A stretch of 64,000 nucleotides of DNA from CBDCUI01 sp965223115 (GTDB taxonomy: Bacteria > Pseudomonadota > Gammaproteobacteria > UBA4575): NCBI GenBank assembly GCA_965223115.1, contig OZ244982.1:496001-560000 (forward strand), in the 5' to 3' direction. Below, piece by piece: positions 16,425 through 23,515 of the stretch. The first letter of the stretch is position 1. Each line of letters starts with the position of its first letter. Made by a program: the position numbers and the translations under genes. Under the pieces are notes generated by a model. The model was not told the DNA's origin and searched no databases. It saw only the letters and a list, made by a program, of their open reading frames with translations.

Positions 16425-17270
16425 AGATTTCTTCTTTTTCCACCTTTTATGTATCCACAGCCAATCCTGTGGTCGTTTGAAGATTTGTTCTTCAACGGCT
16501 CTTGCATAACGTTCTGTTATTGTGTGTGAATCTTTTTCATAAGGTGGGCTGGATATATGTTTAAAATTAGCTTGATATCTTCCTCTGCTAGTACGTTCAA
16601 GCTCCATAAAAAAAACTTGATACTTAAATAGTGCTGCAATTTTTTCTAGTCCTAAGTAAAAAGGTGTGTCTTGATTCATGAAAGTGGTCCAATAGGCTTC
16701 GTCTCTTCGGCGTGGTGCTTGGTCTGTTGCGATAGCAATTATGCGTGTTTGTTTTGCACGTTTAATTAAATCGGTTATACAGGTTTTTGCAGGAATTAAA
16801 GTAATATTAAAACGAGATCTTGATTCGTAAGCCAGTTCGTCTAGCCATTTAATATGTAGAGGTTTGTAAATCCCATCAATTGGAGTATTGAAGTGTTGGC
16901 TCGCTGCAAGAATGGCCCACTCTTGGTTGCAATGATGAGCAAGTGCTAAGAGGATGGGTTTTTCTTGTTTTAAAGCCTCTTCAATAAGGTGACTGTTTTT
17001 GAATTCCACATGCTTGCTTAGCTGAGTGGGATTTATACTGATGCTTTTTGTTATTTCCAGAATAACATCGCTAAAGTTTTTGTAATGATTTTTTATAAGC
17101 TTCATATGTTCCTGTTTGCTCATGTTTGGAAATGATGCGGAGATATTTTTTTCTGCGATATCGCGCTTTAAGCGTACAATATAAAAAAGCAAGAAATACA
17201 ATGGCTTGGAAAGCGCATATAAAATTGGCATTGGAAGCGCTGCAATGCTTTTGACTAACTGCTTTTTCAT
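16413..17270 (-). CDS. LpxL-like lysophospholipid/lipid A acyltransferase, copy 1
   Basis: Member of the LpxL/HtrB family, which transfers acyl chains from ACP to lipid A or related lipids at the inner membrane. The 285-residue protein has an N-terminal hydrophobic segment, the catalytic H-x4-E pattern in ALAHHCNQEW, the ATDQAPRR substrate block and the C-terminal RPQDWLWIHKRWK motif. It is clearly paralogous to the product at 18076-18942. Both are shorter than typical LpxL (about 300), and two such genes separated by an unrelated gene suggest duplication. Given the acyl-AMP ligase next door, an acceptor other than lipid A is possible. Confidence 0.87.
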   Translation of the reverse strand: MKKQLVKSIAALPMPILYALSKPLYFLLFYIVRLKRDIAEKNISASFPNMSKQEHMKLIKNHYKNFSDVILEITKSISINPTQLSKHVEFKNSHLIEEALKQEKPILLALAHHCNQEWAILAASQHFNTPIDGIYKPLHIKWLDELAYESRSRFNITLIPAKTCITDLIKRAKQTRIIAIATDQAPRRRDEAYWTTFMNQDTPFYLGLEKIAALFKYQVFFMELERTSRGRYQANFKHISSPPYEKDSHTITERYARAVEEQIFKRPQDWLWIHKRWKKKKSLYD

Positions 17271-17365
17271 GAAAAATTTTTGTTAATCGAGATAAGAAGA
17301 AGTTAAAAGTTAAATTAAGACTGTGTGTTTCAAAAGATCTATCATAAATAATTTGAGAGAGCTAT

Positions 17366-18085
17366 ATGAATGTAAATGTGTATGAAATTGGATCCATTAA
17401 TTTAGTGATTGCACTGCTTCCAATAGTAGTTGTAGTAATTATTTTAGCGGTTTGGTCATTAAACAGTAAAACTGCAATTTACGCATCAGCTCGAATGTTA
17501 ATTCAATTAATTGCTATTGGGTATATTTTGACATATATATTTGCACTAGATAGTTCCAATATCGTGTTGTTGGTTTTGACATTTATGTTGCTGTTAGCTA
17601 GTTGGATTGCTCTAAGACCACTAAAACATCGATCATTGCGTTTATTTATAACAGCTCTATTTGCCATATTTGTGGGTGGGGTTTCTACTCTTATGTTGAC
17701 TACGGTAGCCGTACTTGAAATAGATTATTGGTATCAGCCCCATTATGTAATTCCATTAGCGGGGATGATTTTCTCAAATGCAATGAATACGGTTAGTTTG
17801 GCGGCTGAGCGCTTCGAATCTGATATTTTGATGGTTAAAGATTTTATTGATGCACGTAATAGTGCGTTTATGGCATCACTTATACCATCGATTAATACAT
17901 TTTTTGCTGTGGGCTTAGTTGCTTTACCTGGCATGATGACAGGTCAGATATTATCAGGTGTTTCGCCTTTAATAGCGGCCAAATATCAAATTGTGATTAT
18001 GAGTGTCTTATTTGGGTCTTCAGGAATTTCTGCAGCTATTTTTTTGTATATACAAAAAAGCTTATATGTAAATAATCAATCATAA
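17366..18085 (+). CDS. fetB: FetB-type ABC transporter permease (UPF0014)
   Basis: Hydrophobic 239-residue protein with about seven membrane helices and the family signature SNAMNTVSLAAERF and LPGMMTGQILSG. In E. coli FetB pairs with the ATPase FetA and is linked to iron export and oxidative-stress resistance. No FetA-like ATPase lies in the window, so the partner must be elsewhere. It is embedded between two divergently oriented acyltransferase paralogues, and its 3' end overlaps the second by 10 bp. Family assignment is firm; substrate is not. Confidence 0.88.
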   Translation: MNVNVYEIGSINLVIALLPIVVVVIILAVWSLNSKTAIYASARMLIQLIAIGYILTYIFALDSSNIVLLVLTFMLLLASWIALRPLKHRSLRLFITALFAIFVGGVSTLMLTTVAVLEIDYWYQPHYVIPLAGMIFSNAMNTVSLAAERFESDILMVKDFIDARNSAFMASLIPSINTFFAVGLVALPGMMTGQILSGVSPLIAAKYQIVIMSVLFGSSGISAAIFLYIQKSLYVNNQS

Positions 18086-18942
18086 ACTGGTTTTAAAAAC
18101 TTCCAACGACGATAAGCCCATAGCCAATCTTTGGGGCTTTCTGCAACAAGTTCTTCTAACTCATGAATATAGCGTTGCATGATTTCATTTGGCTGAAGAT
18201 TGTAAGGCGGTTCTGCAAGTAGTTTAAAAGAGGCTTCATAATAGCCTGTGCGGGTTCTTTTTAATGACATAAAAAAGATTGGATACTTAAATGCTTTGGC
18301 AATTTTTTCTGTGCCGGTATGAAATGCAGTATCGCGATTTAAGAACATTTGCCAATATGGGGCATCTTCTTTTTTTGGAGATTGATCGGCAGCCATTGCA
18401 ATTATTCTAGTAATTTTGGCACGCTTCAAAGAGTCTGTGATACATGTATTCATCGGTAGAGGTGTTATGCCAAATTGTGAGCGTAATTTAAAAGCAAGCT
18501 TTTCAAGCCAAGAAACTTTTTGTGTGCGATATATTGCATCAACAGGATAGTTAGTATGTTGTGCGCAAGCTAATAACGCCCATTCGAAATTACAAAAATG
18601 AGCTGTCACAATAATCACGGATTGATCATTGTTGAGATATTCTTCTAGTTGATTAAAGTTATTAAACTTGACGCGTTTTTTTATTTGTTCTTTGCTTAAA
18701 TTTAATGCTTTGATAGTTTCGGCTATAACCATGCATGTGCTTTTATAATGATTTTTAGCAATTAAAACTCTTTCGGACTCTGTATGGTTTGTGAATGATT
18801 GCCTAAGGTTATCTAGAGTGAGCTGTCTGCGTACTTTAAAAACATGATAAAGTAATATATAAGTAAGCCAGCTGAGGGCATATAAGACAATCAATGGCAT
18901 TTTTGACAAAAGCCCAGTAGTGAATAGAAAAAGGTTAGGCAT
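18076..18942 (-). CDS. LpxL-like lysophospholipid/lipid A acyltransferase, copy 2
   Basis: The 288-residue paralogue of the gene at 16413-17270. Shared landmarks are the H-x4-E catalytic pattern in TAHFCNFEWALLACAQH, the AADQSPKKEDAPYW block, and the C-terminal SPKDWLWAYRRWKF. An N-terminal hydrophobic stretch (LIVLYALSWLTYILLY) anchors it in the inner membrane. The two copies align along their whole length but have diverged strongly, so the duplication is old or the donors differ. Acceptor lipid unknown. Confidence 0.87.
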   Translation of the reverse strand: MPNLFLFTTGLLSKMPLIVLYALSWLTYILLYHVFKVRRQLTLDNLRQSFTNHTESERVLIAKNHYKSTCMVIAETIKALNLSKEQIKKRVKFNNFNQLEEYLNNDQSVIIVTAHFCNFEWALLACAQHTNYPVDAIYRTQKVSWLEKLAFKLRSQFGITPLPMNTCITDSLKRAKITRIIAMAADQSPKKEDAPYWQMFLNRDTAFHTGTEKIAKAFKYPIFFMSLKRTRTGYYEASFKLLAEPPYNLQPNEIMQRYIHELEELVAESPKDWLWAYRRWKFLKPVYD

Positions 18943-19147
18943 GTTTAGGCAATATTATTGATAGTAAGGGCAAAATTGGGTTAATTAGTTTAATTAATAT
19001 CTTGTATAAAGATGTAGCAAAAAAGGCATTATTTAACCTGTATTTCACAAGTATTTGAGATGTATAGAGGCCAATATTTGAAGCGCATCAAAACTTTTTC
19101 TACTAATCCTAGTCACAATTACATTGCATACAAGGAAGATAGCGAAT

Positions 19148-19432
19148 ATGAATTGGATTTTCTACTTTGGCTTAGTGTTAACAAAATGGTTCATTATGAG
19201 TGGACTAATTTTGCTTTCAATTTTTGCTATACCTATATTCGTCAGCTTATTTGCTCTAGGTATAGTACTTAGTTATTTAAGAGAATCCGAGCCACAGATG
19301 TTGAAAAACAAATCATTTAATCTAACGCCCCTACATATCAATACTAATCTTCTACACATATGGCACTTTGGGGTTACTCATTCCCAGCATGCAGGGACTC
19401 AACAGCATAAATCTAATTTCTGGCCTTTTTAA
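19148..19432 (+). CDS. Small membrane protein, unrecognised
   Basis: A 94-residue frame starting at an ATG with AAGGAAG 9 nt upstream. Residues 1-45 are strongly hydrophobic (two adjoining helices: IFYFGLVLTKWFIM and LILLSIFAIPIFVSLFALG), followed by a polar His/Asn-rich tail. I do not recognise a family. The ribosome site and hydrophobic pattern favour a real gene, but the region is AT-rich and a chance frame is possible. Confidence 0.4.
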   Translation: MNWIFYFGLVLTKWFIMSGLILLSIFAIPIFVSLFALGIVLSYLRESEPQMLKNKSFNLTPLHINTNLLHIWHFGVTHSQHAGTQQHKSNFWPF

Positions 19433-19556
19433 TTTGTAGCAAAAATGAACAAATAATAACGATTATGTTATTTTTGTTGCTCCATAGTTAGGCTCTGTGT
19501 TTGTAATTTTGAGGCTAATTACTCTTCTTATGTCTTATCCATTTAGTGGGGTAGCA

Positions 19557-19586
19557 CTGACCCCAGTAAAAATCCAATGCTACACT
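19557..19586 (+). promoter_or_regulatory. Possible sigma-70 promoter of tRNA-Arg
   Basis: CTGACC (19557-19562) and TACACT (19581-19586) with an 18-bp spacer stand 15 nt before tRNA-Arg. The -35 lies within a small TGGGGT/ACCCCA inverted repeat. Confidence 0.4.
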
Positions 19587-19601
19587 AAGTAGGTTGATAT
19601 T

Positions 19602-19678
19602 GCGCCCGTAGCTCAACCGGATAGAGCATCGGCCTTCTAAGCCGAGGGTTAGAGGTTCGAGTCCTCTCGGGCGCGCCA
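19602..19678 (+). tRNA. tRNA-Arg (anticodon TCT)
   Basis: A 77-nt cloverleaf. The acceptor stem is GCGCCCG/CGGGCGC, the anticodon stem TCGGC/GCCGA with loop CTTCTAA, the T-loop GTTCGAGTC, and the CCA end is encoded. Confidence 0.97.
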
Positions 19679-19826
19679 CTTAATAGCAATGCGGCTTACT
19701 ATTTTTCCAGATGTTAGATTATAGATTCGTCATTACAAATGACTAACCGATCTAGATAGGATGCTCATATTACAATGGATGCGTAGTCATTGGGCGTATA
19801 AATAAGTTAATATTCAGTCTTTCTGT

Positions 19827-19903
19827 GGTGAGCGTAGCTCAGTTGGTAGAGCGCAGGATTGTGATTCCTGTGGTCGTGGGTTCGATCCCCATCGCTCACC
19901 CCA
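19827..19903 (+). tRNA. tRNA-His (anticodon GTG)
   Basis: A 77-nt cloverleaf with the histidine-specific extra G at position -1 paired to C73 (GGTGAGCG/CGCTCACC), anticodon stem CAGGA/TCCTG with loop TTGTGAT, and an encoded CCA end. Confidence 0.97.
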
Positions 19904-19987
19904 AATCCTAAATCTTCAAAACACAAGTAGTTTTTTCTTTAATATATTTATTGTAGTTTTTAGCACTTGTACATTAAAAATTAGTTA

Positions 19988-20093
19988 TAAAGTTTAACTA
20001 GTTTTTAATGAGTGTTTGCTCGTGCTACAAAATTTTTCAATTAATAAAAATGTAGTATTTACAATTAAATTATAGGTTAGTAAAGTTTAACTA
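19988..20093 (+). repeat. Pair of 13-bp direct repeats upstream of the OmpA-like gene
   Basis: TAAAGTTTAACTA occurs at 19988-20000 and again at 20081-20093 in an AT-rich 240-bp gap. The second copy is 51 bp before the lipoprotein start. They could be regulator sites; no regulator is known. Confidence 0.35.
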
Positions 20094-20143
20094 TAGGTCA
20101 AAGTAACTGTTATGCATTGTTATAAACTTTGGAGATAAGAATT

Positions 20144-20917
20144 ATGAATAATTTAAAAGTAATAGCCTTAATCATTTTTATGGTTGCTTTGGCTTCAGGT
20201 TGTGCAACTCGCTCTTGGGATAGTCGAGTCGCTTGTGCTGCTGCAGGTGCGGCGGCAGGTGCAGGAGTGGGAGGCATTGCTGATGATGATGCTGAAGGTG
20301 CGGTGGTTGGTGCAGCAATAGGTGGCTTGTTAGGATTTGTGATTTGCCCAAGCTCAGCAGAAGAACCAGAACCAGAACCAACACCACCTGCTGATAGTGA
20401 TGGAGATGGGGTTACTGATGATAAAGATCGTTGTCCAGGTACGCCAGCCGGTGCAAAAGTGGATAGCTACGGTTGCGAACTGGATAGTGATGGAGATGGT
20501 GTTGTTGATAGTAAAGACGCATGTCCAGGTACGCCACGCGGTGTAAAAGTAGATGAGCGTGGTTGTGAAATTAAGGCCAAGGCTATTTCACTTAGTGGAA
20601 TTTATTTTGTTACAGATTCTGCTGAATTAAAAAATGAATCAGTAGCCGTGTTGAATGCAACAGCAGAAACATTACGAGCCAACCCTGGTATTGATGTAGA
20701 AATTGCAGGGCATACAGATAGTGTTGGCACAGTGGACTATAACCAAGGGTTATCTGAGCGCCGTGCTAATGCAGTTAGGGATTATTTGATTGCTCAAGGT
20801 GTAAATGGCTCACGTTTATCAGCTTCAGGCTATGGTGAATCACAACCCGTCGCAGATAATAGTACTGCTGAAGGACGTGCTCAGAATCGTAGAGTAGAGT
20901 TACGCGTTCACAACTAA
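20144..20917 (+). CDS. OmpA-family lipoprotein with glycine zipper and calcium-type repeats
   Basis: Outer-membrane lipoprotein likely to bind peptidoglycan. From the N-terminus: a lipoprotein signal with lipobox ASGC, a glycine-zipper segment of Gly/Ala (about residues 32-65), a Glu-Pro linker, two thrombospondin type 3-like repeats (DSDGDGVTDDKDRCPGTP and DSDGDGVVDSKDACPGTP), and an OmpA C-terminal domain (VEIAGHTDSVGTVDYN, NRRVEL). I use ATG 20144, with GGAGA 8 nt upstream; an earlier TTG overlaps that ribosome site. There is no beta-barrel. A strong terminator follows. Confidence 0.9.
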   Translation: MNNLKVIALIIFMVALASGCATRSWDSRVACAAAGAAAGAGVGGIADDDAEGAVVGAAIGGLLGFVICPSSAEEPEPEPTPPADSDGDGVTDDKDRCPGTPAGAKVDSYGCELDSDGDGVVDSKDACPGTPRGVKVDERGCEIKAKAISLSGIYFVTDSAELKNESVAVLNATAETLRANPGIDVEIAGHTDSVGTVDYNQGLSERRANAVRDYLIAQGVNGSRLSASGYGESQPVADNSTAEGRAQNRRVELRVHN

Positions 20918-20940
20918 AACTGTCTCTTTAAAATTAAAAA

Positions 20941-20973
20941 AGCCCACGCTTAATAAGGCGCGGGCTTTTTTTT
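20941..20973 (+). terminator. Rho-independent terminator after the OmpA-like gene
   Basis: A GC-rich stem (AGCCC.CGC with GCG.GGGCT, one mismatch, 8-nt loop) is followed by eight T. The A-rich left flank would let it serve the minus-strand gene that ends at 20992 as well. Confidence 0.85.
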
Positions 20974-20991
20974 ATTTCATAATAAATGTTT

Positions 20992-21192
20992 TTAAAGCGA
21001 AATTTTATTTTTGATACACCATTCGATTACTTCAGTTGTATCAAATATGTAATCTTTAGAACTGTTTGGAGAGACAGAATTTTTCTTTGGCTTGACAGAA
21101 TAAGGCAGCCCTTGATTAGTCCAAGTATCAATTTTTGCCTGGCTTACGCCAAAGATTGCTGCAAGATCAGCACAATTTACCTTAAGGCCCAC
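20992..21192 (-). CDS. Orphan Nu1-like DNA-binding domain protein
   Basis: A 66-residue protein starting at GTG with CAGGAG 7 nt upstream. The pattern VNCADLAAIFGVSQAKIDTW, then NQGLPYSV, then DTTEVIEWCIKNK matches the N-terminal winged helix-turn-helix of phage terminase small subunits of the lambda Nu1 type. It has neither the C-terminal part of Nu1 nor any other phage gene nearby. It may be a prophage remnant or a domesticated small regulator. The identification rests on motif resemblance by eye. Confidence 0.6.
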   Translation of the reverse strand: MGLKVNCADLAAIFGVSQAKIDTWTNQGLPYSVKPKKNSVSPNSSKDYIFDTTEVIEWCIKNKISL

Positions 21193-21392
21193 ACCTCTAC
21201 TCCTGCTAAGTTAGCTTGATATTTTGTGAAATGGTGATTTTATAACAGATAACCAAATAAATTCTTCCTAAATAGTACAGTATCCTTATTTGAATAGGTG
21301 CATTGGATTGAAACAAGGGCCTGCTATATATAGATTGGTAGTTTGGGTAAAACTAATATGATCAATAACTAATCAATAATACCTAGGTACTA

Positions 21393-22043
21393 ATGTTTTT
21401 GGGTAATAAGCTTGTGAGATTGTGGGTCATTGTGATGGTGCTTTTTGCTACAAACATGGCACAAGCAGACGAAGTAGAAAACATTCCTCAGCAATGCAGT
21501 ATAGATTGTCAAACTCCTTATGGTGCCAGGCTTGGTTCTTCGCCATCTGGAATTATTGCTCATTCCAACTGTAGTTCAGACTGTGTCATTTATAAACCTA
21601 ATTATCATAACGATATCTACACAGGTATCAAATGGCAATGTGTGGAATATGCAAGACGTTGGTTATTGCGCAATGTAGAGGTTGTGTTTGGTGATGTTGA
21701 TGTTGCTGCTGATATTTGGAAACTTGAAACAGTCATAAATCCAATTTCTAAACAAACCTATATTTTTGAATCTATTGTAAATGGTGCTAAAGCATTACCA
21801 GCAAAAGGAGACTTACTCATTTATGGTAAAGAGTATTTAAGTACAGGCCATGTTGCAGTTGTGATAGATGTAGATAAAGATAAATCTTTAGTACACGTAG
21901 CTGAACAAAATTATCATAATTCAAAATGGCAAGATGATTTTGCTCGAAGTATTTCCTATGTGGAAAGATTAGAACAGTATTGGTTATTGGATGCTTATCT
22001 AATTGGTTGGAAACGAGTATTAAGCGAAACACATGGTTACTAA
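21393..22043 (+). CDS. Secreted CHAP-domain amidase related to glutathionylspermidine amidase
   Basis: The 216-residue product has a signal peptide (hydrophobic LVRLWVIVMVLFATNM, cleavage near AQA at 25). The rest is a CHAP-type papain-like amidase. WQCVEYARRWLL carries the nucleophile Cys83, and STGHVAVVIDV carries His153. The sequence around these resembles the amidase half of glutathionylspermidine synthetase/amidase more than typical phage or staphylococcal CHAP hydrolases, although there is no synthetase domain. It may cleave peptidoglycan or polyamine-glutathione amides in the periplasm; the substrate is unknown. Its end overlaps the convergent CPBP gene by 4 bp. Confidence 0.8.
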   Translation: MFLGNKLVRLWVIVMVLFATNMAQADEVENIPQQCSIDCQTPYGARLGSSPSGIIAHSNCSSDCVIYKPNYHNDIYTGIKWQCVEYARRWLLRNVEVVFGDVDVAADIWKLETVINPISKQTYIFESIVNGAKALPAKGDLLIYGKEYLSTGHVAVVIDVDKDKSLVHVAEQNYHNSKWQDDFARSISYVERLEQYWLLDAYLIGWKRVLSETHGY

Positions 22044-22921
22044 TTATTTTTTTCTCGATTCATTAAGGTGGTATAAATAATAATTGCTAAAATGATGCAG
22101 AAAGCGGCTAGATAGCCAATAACCTTGTCATAACTGCCAACTAGATAAATAAAATTAGAGTCTATGTTTGTATCAGTCATGCGCTTGAATGTTTTTATAG
22201 CAAAGACCCAGCCAGTATGTACACCAATGCAAATTACGAGTTTATTGGTGTTATTTTTTATCATTGCTAACAGAACACCAGCAAAGAATAATGCGATGAA
22301 AGAATCAAAATATTGAGCTGGGTAAAGTAACGGGTCAAATGCATTTTTTACTACGTTAAAACCACTTGTCCAATTAATGGAGTTTTGAGCCAGATAGGCT
22401 TCAGGTTGAAGAAAATGTACTATTGCATATATAAAGCTTGTCGAAATGATTGCGAAAAGAGTGGAAGCTTGTTTTTGAATCGCAGTAAACATGATGCCTC
22501 GAAATAAAGTCTCTTCGATTAACGCAATGAGTAGCCCAGAAAGTGCTGCTGTAATTAATAGTCCGACAATATGATGTATTGACCAATTCCAATCCGTATC
22601 AATAACTCTAGTATTGGTGATTAATAGACCAATAATAATTGGCAGCATAATTAAAACGCCCAGAGCAAAGCCTTTGAAGAGCTGAGCCCAAAAGTCTTTT
22701 TGTTTAGTGGTATATCCAATTTGTTGCCAGGAATTAAATCTAAAAATTTTAAAAAGCACAGGTAGTGTAATGATGATTACAATAAGCACACAGCGACTGA
22801 TGACTCGCTCGAAATCCACTTCAAACCAGTTAGATAAGAATATAAATGCTGGATAAGCTAGCAACGCACTGAAAAGCAGTGCGAGAATAAAAAAGGCAAT
22901 AAAAACAATCAGTGCTGGCAT
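22040..22921 (-). CDS. CPBP-family intramembrane metalloprotease (CAAX-like)
   Basis: Polytopic membrane protein of 293 residues with about eight helices and the three CPBP motifs: EETLFRG (EExxxR), a His-containing helix AIVHFLQ, and GVHTGW with a further metal-binding His. Members cleave prenylated proteins in eukaryotes; bacterial relatives act in bacteriocin immunity, peptide maturation or unknown roles. It is convergent with the CHAP amidase gene, so the pair does not form one transcript. Confidence 0.87.
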   Translation of the reverse strand: MPALIVFIAFFILALLFSALLAYPAFIFLSNWFEVDFERVISRCVLIVIIITLPVLFKIFRFNSWQQIGYTTKQKDFWAQLFKGFALGVLIMLPIIIGLLITNTRVIDTDWNWSIHHIVGLLITAALSGLLIALIEETLFRGIMFTAIQKQASTLFAIISTSFIYAIVHFLQPEAYLAQNSINWTSGFNVVKNAFDPLLYPAQYFDSFIALFFAGVLLAMIKNNTNKLVICIGVHTGWVFAIKTFKRMTDTNIDSNFIYLVGSYDKVIGYLAAFCIILAIIIYTTLMNREKNN

Positions 22922-23039
22922 AAGTAATTATTGGGTAGCATACCAAGAAAGGGCTAGTGGTTTAGTTACGTTAGTATATTTATTTTTCAGTTATAATTAA
23001 GTGTTATTCATGCAAATGTGATGAGATCATTTTAAATGA

Positions 23040-23125
<86 letters not shown>

Positions 23126-23130
23126 AAAGT

Positions 23131-23425
23131 CTCGCACTATAGTGAGTTTAGTAAAAATGCAGAGTTAGGCACAAACAACCTCGCACTATAGTGAGTTTAG
23201 TAAAAATGCAGAGTTAGGCACAAACAACCTCGCACTATATAGTGAGTTTAGTAAAAATGCAGAGTTAGGCACAAACAACCTCGCACTATAGTGAGTTTAG
23301 TAAAAATGCAGAGTTAGGCACAAACAACCTGGCATGATAATGAATTAAGTAAGAATGCTGGGTTATACACCTATTGCTTGACATAGTAATGAACTAGATG
23401 TGCTGGCAAGCTATGTGCAAATAAG
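23131..23425 (+). repeat. 49-bp tandem repeat array between tRNA-Leu and tig
   Basis: Six head-to-tail units begin at 23131, 23180, 23229, 23280, 23329 and 23377. The first four are nearly identical and the last two are degenerate. Each of the first four starts CTCGCACTATAGTGAG, containing the 10-bp palindrome CACTATAGTG; the third has an AT insertion that makes it CACTATATAGTG, still a perfect palindrome. The rest of the unit is A-rich and ends GTTAGGCACAAACAAC. There are no unique spacers, so it is not a CRISPR array. No credible protein is encoded. It fills most of the 390-bp gap before tig; the remaining AT-rich 90 bp presumably hold the tig promoter. Confidence 0.93.
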
Positions 23426-23515
23426 CCAACAAATAATTTGGTTTGGCTACTTTTATCTCATTTTATTAGATTAATATATACTCTTTTTCTTTTTAATTGG
23501 TGTGTAAGAATAATT

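Noticed and set aside
19060..19272. 70-codon frame overlapping the small membrane protein
   Set aside because: No ribosome site, and the alternative frame from 19148 has better start context and a hydrophobic profile.
23131..23425. Regularly spaced repeats that might be a CRISPR array
   Set aside because: Units are directly tandem with no unique spacers, and no cas genes are in the window.
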